This document shows positions 5,826 to 7,884 of a stretch of DNA of 7,884 nt, in pieces. Position 1 is the stretch's first letter. Each line of letters starts with the position of its first letter. Made by a program: the position numbers and the translations under genes. Under the pieces are notes generated by a model. It was not told the DNA's origin. It saw only the letters and a program-made list of their open reading frames with translations, and ran no database searches. Source of the stretch: an uncultured Oscillospiraceae bacterium. GTDB lineage: Bacteria > Bacillota > Clostridia > Oscillospirales > Acutalibacteraceae. Location of the stretch: positions 1-7,884 of the forward strand of contig USAR01000060.1 of assembly GCA_900552605.1 (NCBI GenBank). The letters run 5' to 3'.

Positions 5826-7018
5826 ATGTAACAATTAAAAAAGGCACGGCTTGCGGCAGAATTGTTGCCCCTCCTTCAAAAAGTATGGCACACCGATATT
5901 TAATTCTTGCAGCGTTTTGCGGTGATAACTGCACAGTAAGCGGTGTTGATTTTTCAAAGGATATTAAAGCAACACTTAACGGACTTGAGAGCCTCGGCGC
6001 GAGGTTCTCGGTTGATGGTTATAAGGTTATCGCGCAAAAGGCGGTGGGCAGCGTTGATAATGCTTTGGTCGATTGCATTGAAAGCGGCAGCACGCTAAGG
6101 TTTTTAATTCCTATTGCGGCAGCGCTTGGGATAAAAACAAAATTTGTCGGCGCAAAAAGACTTTTTGAAAGACCGCTTACGGTTTATGAAGAAGTGTTTA
6201 AAAAAAGCAAAGTGTCCTTTTCTTGCAATGAGAACGGCGCTGAGGTAAGCGGTAGGCTGAATTCCGACTGCTTTAGCGTGCGCGGAGATATAAGCAGTCA
6301 ATTTATAACAGGGCTTATTTTTGCACAGCTTTTGACAAACGGCGGTGAGATAAAGCTTACAACACTCCTTGAAAGCGCACCGTATGTTGAACTTACACGT
6401 CAGGCGGTGTCGGCTTTCGGCGGCTTTGTTGAAAAAAACGACAACGGTTTTATTGTGGAAAACCGCAGGCTTTCTTCGCACGATATAGTTGTTGAGGGCG
6501 ATTATTCAAATGCTGCGTTTTTCTTTGCCCTTAATTCGCTCGGCGGTTCGGTTACTGTTGAGGGACTTGAAACCGACAGCCTGCAGGGCGACGCAGTTTG
6601 CAAAGAGTATTTGAAAAAAATCGAAAAGGGACACTGCACGCTTGATATTACCGATTGCCCCGATTTAGCTCCGGTGCTTTTTGCTGTTGCAGCGGCAAAG
6701 GACGGTGCGAAGTTTTTTGGCACGGCAAGGCTGAGAATAAAGGAGAGCGACCGCGGTGCGGCAATGTCGGAGGAGCTTAAAAAGTTCGGTGTAAAGACAG
6801 TTATAGACGATAACGAAATTGAAATTTTCGGCAATGCCAAGTCTCCGACGTCACCGCTTTTCTGCCACAACGATCACCGAATTGCAATGGCTCTCAGTGT
6901 TCTTTGCACGCTTTTCGGAGGCACGCTTTTCGGTGCGGAGTGTGTTGAAAAAAGCTTTGGCGGATTTTTTAAAGCCTTGCAAAAACTTGGAATAGAGGTT
7001 AAGACAGATGAAACTTGA
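5822..7018 (+). CDS. aroA: 3-phosphoshikimate 1-carboxyvinyltransferase (EPSP synthase)
   Basis: Joins shikimate-3-phosphate and PEP to form EPSP, the enzyme that glyphosate inhibits. There are 398 residues, slightly short for the family. Seen: PPSKSMAHR (17-25) with K20, S21 and R25; ESGSTLRF (87-94) with G89 and R93; R117 in ERPL; SSQF at 158-161; PYVELTRQ; VEGDYSNAAFF from 224; catalytic D281 in DCPD; RIKESDR (305-311) with K307, E308, D310 and R311; DHRIAM at 351-356; and K377 in KSFGGFF. These match E. coli K22, R124, D313, K340/E341 and K411. Two variants stand out: F94 replaces the Pro101 position and Gly380 replaces the usual Pro of KTFP. There is no clear ribosome binding site. The ATGA overlap with the fusion gene suggests re-initiation by terminating ribosomes. 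Confidence 0.95.
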   Translation: MNVTIKKGTACGRIVAPPSKSMAHRYLILAAFCGDNCTVSGVDFSKDIKATLNGLESLGARFSVDGYKVIAQKAVGSVDNALVDCIESGSTLRFLIPIAAALGIKTKFVGAKRLFERPLTVYEEVFKKSKVSFSCNENGAEVSGRLNSDCFSVRGDISSQFITGLIFAQLLTNGGEIKLTTLLESAPYVELTRQAVSAFGGFVEKNDNGFIVENRRLSSHDIVVEGDYSNAAFFFALNSLGGSVTVEGLETDSLQGDAVCKEYLKKIEKGHCTLDITDCPDLAPVLFAVAAAKDGAKFFGTARLRIKESDRGAAMSEELKKFGVKTVIDDNEIEIFGNAKSPTSPLFCHNDHRIAMALSVLCTLFGGTLFGAECVEKSFGGFFKALQKLGIEVKTDET

Positions 7019-7862
7019 TAATAACACTAACATACTTATTGTGGGTCTGGGACTTCTCGGCGGAAGCTATGCCAAGGCCCTTAAAAAACGCGGCTTTCAT
7101 GTTAACGCAATAACACTGAGGCAAGAGGATATAGACTATGCTTTGCAAAACAATATGATTGATAAGGGGAGTGCTTTTGTTGACAAAACCCTTGTTTCAA
7201 ATGCAGACCTTGTTGTATTTGCGCTGTATCCGCACACGTTTTTAAGCTGGATAAAGGATAATCAACATCTTTTTAAAAGCGGAGCAATTATCACCGATGT
7301 AACAGGTGTTAAGTGCGGTGTTGTTTATGAAGTGCAAAATATGTTGAGAGGCGATGTTGAATTTATTGCAGCTCACCCTATGGCGGGCAGAGAACGCTCG
7401 GGAGTTCGGCACAGCGACGATTCCGTTTTCAGCGGTGCGAACTACATTGTAACTCCGACAGAGAAGAACACACCGCAGGCAATTGGACTTTGCTCAAAGC
7501 TCGGGTACACCTTAGGGTTTTCTGCCGTATCTCAGCTCGACCCCGAAACGCACGATAAGATGATTGCGTTTCTCTCGCAGCTTACGCACTGCATTGCGGT
7601 AACGCTGATGTGCAGCAGCGACAATGAACACCTTGTAAAATATACAGGAGACTCATTTAGAGATCTTACAAGAATTGCAAAAATCAATGCCGATATGTGG
7701 TGTGAGCTGTTTTTGATGAATAAGGGAGCATTGCTTAACAGTATGGAGTCTTTTGAAAACAGCTTTAATAGGCTTAAAACCGCAATAGAAACCGATGACA
7801 GTGAAACCATAAAAGAAATGATGATACTTTCAACCAAGCGCCGCGAAGCGTTTGACCGATAA
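7008..7862 (+). CDS. tyrA: Prephenate dehydrogenase (or arogenate dehydrogenase)
   Basis: Oxidatively decarboxylates prephenate to 4-hydroxyphenylpyruvate for tyrosine. There are 284 residues with an N-terminal Rossmann fold, VGLGLLGGSYAKAL at 12-25 (GxGxxGG), then ITDVTGVK (95-102), catalytic H123 in HPMAGRERSG, HD at 182-183, SQLTH at 190-194 and FRDLTRIA (217-224), where R222 matches the prephenate-binding arginine. No C-terminal ACT domain is present, so this shorter form probably lacks domain-based Tyr feedback. At the end of the second beta strand, T36-L37-R38 replaces the acidic residue usual in NAD enzymes, hinting at NADP use. The substrate could also be arogenate; sequence does not decide. 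It overlaps aroA by 11 bases, with GAGG at 6995-6998, 9 bases before the ATG. Confidence 0.94.
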   Translation: MKLDNNTNILIVGLGLLGGSYAKALKKRGFHVNAITLRQEDIDYALQNNMIDKGSAFVDKTLVSNADLVVFALYPHTFLSWIKDNQHLFKSGAIITDVTGVKCGVVYEVQNMLRGDVEFIAAHPMAGRERSGVRHSDDSVFSGANYIVTPTEKNTPQAIGLCSKLGYTLGFSAVSQLDPETHDKMIAFLSQLTHCIAVTLMCSSDNEHLVKYTGDSFRDLTRIAKINADMWCELFLMNKGALLNSMESFENSFNRLKTAIETDDSETIKEMMILSTKRREAFDR

Positions 7863-7863
7863 A

Positions 7864-7870
7864 AAAGGAG
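7864..7870 (+). promoter_or_regulatory. Ribosome binding site of the next, truncated gene
   Basis: AAAGGAG starts two bases after the tyrA stop and lies 9 bases before an ATG at 7880. No terminator separates it from tyrA, so the operon continues beyond the window. Confidence 0.85.
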
Positions 7871-7879
7871 TGCAAGACA

Positions 7880-7884
7880 ATGAA
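7880..7884 (+). CDS. Start of a downstream gene, cut by the window edge
   Basis: Only ATG plus two bases are visible. The start is inferred from the strong ribosome binding site 9 bases upstream and the 17-base gap after tyrA. Nothing can be said about its product from sequence. By pathway logic it could be DAHP synthase or 3-dehydroquinate dehydratase, both absent from the window, but that is a guess. Confidence 0.7.

Overview
This window is almost entirely one plus-strand biosynthetic operon for the aromatic amino acids phenylalanine and tyrosine. It suggests a Firmicute, probably an anaerobic clostridium (Ruminococcaceae/Oscillospiraceae-like). The reasons are moderate GC, strong AGGAG-type ribosome binding sites, clostridial-style variants of AroE, AroC and EPSP synthase, and very tight gene packing. 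The taxonomic call is inference from protein style, not a database match.

Layout: positions 1-177 are an AT-rich leader without a conventional gene. Seven genes follow: a class I/II aminotransferase (178-1380), the chorismate mutase/prephenate dehydratase pheA with a C-terminal ACT domain (1373-2455), 3-dehydroquinate synthase aroB (2489-3493), chorismate synthase aroC with a TTG start (3490-4575), a shikimate dehydrogenase-shikimate kinase fusion aroE-aroK (4575-5825), EPSP synthase aroA (5822-7018) and prephenate dehydrogenase tyrA (7008-7862). A strong ribosome binding site and an ATG at 7880 mark an eighth gene that leaves the window. Five of the six junctions between complete genes overlap by 1-11 bases, so the genes are probably co-transcribed and translationally coupled.

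Together the genes cover DAHP to 3-dehydroquinate (AroB), dehydroshikimate to shikimate to shikimate-3-phosphate (AroE-AroK), EPSP (AroA), chorismate (AroC), then phenylpyruvate (PheA) and hydroxyphenylpyruvate (TyrA), with the aminotransferase the likely last step. DAHP synthase and dehydroquinate dehydratase are absent from the window; the truncated last gene may be one of them.

The most interesting part is the leader. Bases 3-59 form an open frame ending in TAA with 9 aromatic residues out of 18, including the run YFYYYF. It is followed by a long RNA helix (34-49 with 79-94) whose 3' arm overlaps the left arm of a Rho-independent terminator (88-140), just upstream of the first structural gene. 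The positions fit ribosome-mediated transcription attenuation responding to charged tRNA-Tyr and tRNA-Phe. That would be unusual for a Firmicute, where T-box or TRAP control is more common. The 5' end of the leader peptide is outside the window, so its start codon cannot be confirmed here.
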